From positions 2,280,637-2,344,636 of the forward strand of contig NZ_LT965953.1 of NCBI RefSeq assembly GCF_900240995.1: DNA of 64,000 bases. Reading direction: 5' to 3'. The notes under the pieces are model-generated. The model was not told the DNA's origin. It searched no databases and was given only the letters and a program-made list of their open reading frames with translations. Shown here piece by piece: positions 62,494 through 64,000 of the stretch; the first letter of the stretch is position 1, and each line of letters begins with the position of its first letter. A program made the translations under genes and the position numbers. Source of the stretch: Bacillus sp. Marseille-P3661 (GTDB taxonomy: Bacteria > Bacillota > Bacilli > Bacillales > Bacillaceae_J).

Positions 62494-62662
62494 AAAAGTA
62501 GCACTTCTGCTACTTTTGTTTATATTCATAATTAATGAATGTTGTTTTTGCAAAACTAGATTACAAGCATTCATATACTGTAGTCAATTGTCTACCTTGC
62601 ACTCCTAGACTCTCGAGTTCAAATAAGCTTCCTCCTCGATCCTATCTACCACATCAACTCTG
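62494..62662 (-). pseudogene. Decayed relic of an rRNA operon end
   Basis: On the minus strand, a hairpin AAAAGTAGCA/TGCTACTTTT (62494-62517) copies the terminator behind the intact 5S gene. 62530-62638 copies the 23S-5S spacer (compare 63650-63755, including ACTCCTAGACTCTCGAG), and 62639-62662 copies an internal 23S piece (compare 63894-63917). The 5S gene and the 23S 3' end are missing, so deletions joined these parts. Confidence 0.8.
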
Positions 62663-63480
62663 TCCGCTTTTGAAACTTTCCGGACATCTATTCCGTTATT
62701 TGCGTTTCACAGAGATTTTTTTGCGTTTCACGGACTTTTGCTCCGCTATTGCACGAATGAGGACGTACTTTCTTTTGTTTTTTGGTTAATAGAGGATTTA
62801 TTGTCCGGTAAACTTATAAAGACTGCCACTTTTGTGTAAATAAGGGCTTTTTTGTCCGCTTTTGAAATGTATCCGGACATTTATTCCGTTATTTGCGTTT
62901 CACAGAGGATTTTTTGCGTTTCACGGACATTTGCTCCACTATTGCACGAATGAGGACGTACTTTCTTTTGTTTTTTGGTTAATAGAGGATTTATTGTCCG
63001 GTAAACTTATAAAGGCTGCCGCTTTTGTGTATATAAGGGCTTTTTTGTCCGCTTTTAAAATGTATCCGGACATCTATTCCGTTATTTGCGTTTCACAGAG
63101 ATTTTTTTTCGTTTCACGGACTTTTGCTCCGCTATTGCACGAATGAGGACGTACTTTCTTTTCTTTTTTGGTTAATAGAGGATTTATTGTCCGGTAAACT
63201 TATAAAGGCTGCCGCTTTTGTGTAAATAAGGGCTTTTTTGTCCGCTTTTAAAATGTATCCGGACATCTATTCCGTTATTTGCGTTTCACAGAGATTTTTT
63301 TCGTTTCACGGACTTTTGCTCCGCTATTGCACGAATGAGGACGTACTTTCTTTTGTTTTTTGGTTAATAGAGGATTTATTGTCCGGTAAACTTATAAAGG
63401 CTGCCGCTTTTGTGTAAATAAGGGCTTTTTTGTCCGCTTTTGAAAAGGTTCCGGACATCTATTCCGTTATTTGAGTTTCA
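62663..63480. repeat. Tandem repeat, about 192-bp unit, four copies plus a part
   Basis: Units start at TCCGC at 62663, 62855, 63048, 63241 and 63433 (periods 192, 193, 193, 192); the fifth is cut at 63480. Each unit contains TCCGGACAT.TATTCCG, two GCGTTTCAC copies, GCACGAATGAGGACGTAC and TTATTGTCCGGTAAAC. Copies differ at only a few positions. No coding frame is kept. It lies between the rRNA relic and the intact operon terminator. Confidence 0.92.
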
Positions 63481-63494
63481 CTTTCTTATTCACT

Positions 63495-63519
63495 AAAAAG
63501 AGTAGCATTTCTGCTACTC
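63495..63519 (-). terminator. Terminator of the rRNA operon
   Basis: GAGTAGCA pairs with TGCTACTC around a 4-nt loop, followed by a U run on the minus strand, 10 bp beyond 5S. Confidence 0.88.
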
Positions 63520-63528
63520 CTTGTCTTT

Positions 63529-63645
<117 letters not shown>

Positions 63646-63832
63646 CATATTAATTTTGAGGATTGTTCCCTCAAAACTAGATAACAAGCATTCATAAACT
63701 GTAGGTAATTGTCCACCTTCCACTCCTAGACTCTCGAGATCAAATAACCTTCCTCCTCCGGAAGTCTATCGACTTCTTCGTCGGAAGAACATTTGCTCAT
63801 CGAGTCTGAACAGTCGTGTCAGGTTTTCTACT

Positions 63833-64000
63833 TGGTTAAGTCCTCGATCGATTAGTATTCGTCAGCTCCACATGTCGCCATGCTTCCACCTCGAACCTAT
63901 CTACCTCATCATCTCTGAGGGATCTTACTTACTTAAAGTAATGGGAAATCTCATCTTGAGGGGGGCTTCATGCTTAGATGCTTTCAGCACTTATCCCGTC
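63833..64000 (-). rRNA. rrl: 23S ribosomal RNA, 3' end (partial)
   Basis: The minus strand ends with GAAUACUAAUCGAUCGAGGACUUAACC, the usual 3' end of Bacillus 23S rRNA. The gene continues beyond the right edge. The exact 3' nucleotide is uncertain by a few bases. Confidence 0.95.

Noticed and set aside
62535..63146. Frames of 84-94 codons in the tandem repeat
   Set aside because: They arise from the repeat units and the rRNA relic, and their repeats shift frame because the period is 192 or 193.
62663..63480. The tandem repeat as a possible CRISPR array
   Set aside because: The whole 192-bp unit is repeated with few changes; there are no short repeats with variable spacers and no cas genes.

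Overview
The window is AT-rich chromosomal DNA of an endospore-forming Bacillaceae. Evidence is the small acid-soluble spore proteins (sspN, sspO, sspP, tlp), a CotM-like spore coat protein, a KinB-like sporulation kinase, the B. subtilis-like order cotM / sspP-sspO / citB / thioredoxin-like gene / tlp / yneP / yneQ / yneR, and strong AGGAGG ribosome binding sites. An rRNA operon (23S 3' end and 5S, minus strand) occupies the right edge.

Layout. 1-3.5 kb: a Zur-controlled zinc import operon (yidD-znuC-znuB-zur) with a well-formed Zur box directly behind a sigma-A promoter. 3.7-13.4 kb: the conserved citB/spore-protein neighbourhood, interrupted by selA and by a 604-bp inverted-repeat element. 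11.4-18.9 kb: a selenocysteine locus with selA, a hidden SelW-like selenoprotein, selD (itself with an in-frame UGA), a LysR regulator, a glycosyltransferase and selB. 19-24.7 kb: mixed genes, a structured RNA candidate, the second copy of the 604-bp element and a second hidden selenoprotein (HesB-like). 25.3-43.8 kb: a large catabolic island, all minus strand inside, framed by an IclR and a MarR/Hpr-like regulator. It carries a TRAP transporter, an amidase with a small partner, dehydrogenases, an aldolase-family protein, a dipeptidase-like protein, a Rieske oxygenase, a ferredoxin, an extradiol dioxygenase, a high-GC flavin oxygenase and decayed duplicates of two of these genes. 44-46.3 kb: HNH nuclease and thioesterase. 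46.6-58.4 kb: a Gram-positive Pel-type exopolysaccharide cluster with CotH, VTC-domain and DUF4956 partners. 58.7-61.9 kb: a DUF4145 gene and a two-subunit Rieske dioxygenase. 62.5-64 kb: a decayed rRNA-operon end, a ~192-bp tandem repeat, then the intact 5S and 23S genes.

How it works together. SelD makes selenophosphate, SelA makes Sec-tRNA, and SelB delivers it at UGA codons. Three genes here (SelW-like, SelD, HesB-like) each have an in-frame UGA followed 16, 27 or 17 nt later by a perfect 6-bp hairpin with a 3-nt loop starting in G, so the locus encodes both the machinery and its targets. In the catabolic island a perfect inverted repeat TTTCA-N5-TGAAA occurs four times, twice upstream of intact oxygenase genes and twice upstream of their decayed copies, pointing to one common regulator. 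In the Pel cluster the PelD protein carries an extra N-terminal epimerase-like domain that has lost its catalytic Tyr-Lys pair, while an intact epimerase is encoded just upstream.

The two unannotated selenoprotein genes, the shared hairpin geometry, the glycosyltransferase inside the sel operon, the epimerase-PelD fusion and the four-copy operator are the most interesting observations. All function calls come from reading the sequence and from memory of the families; no searches were run.
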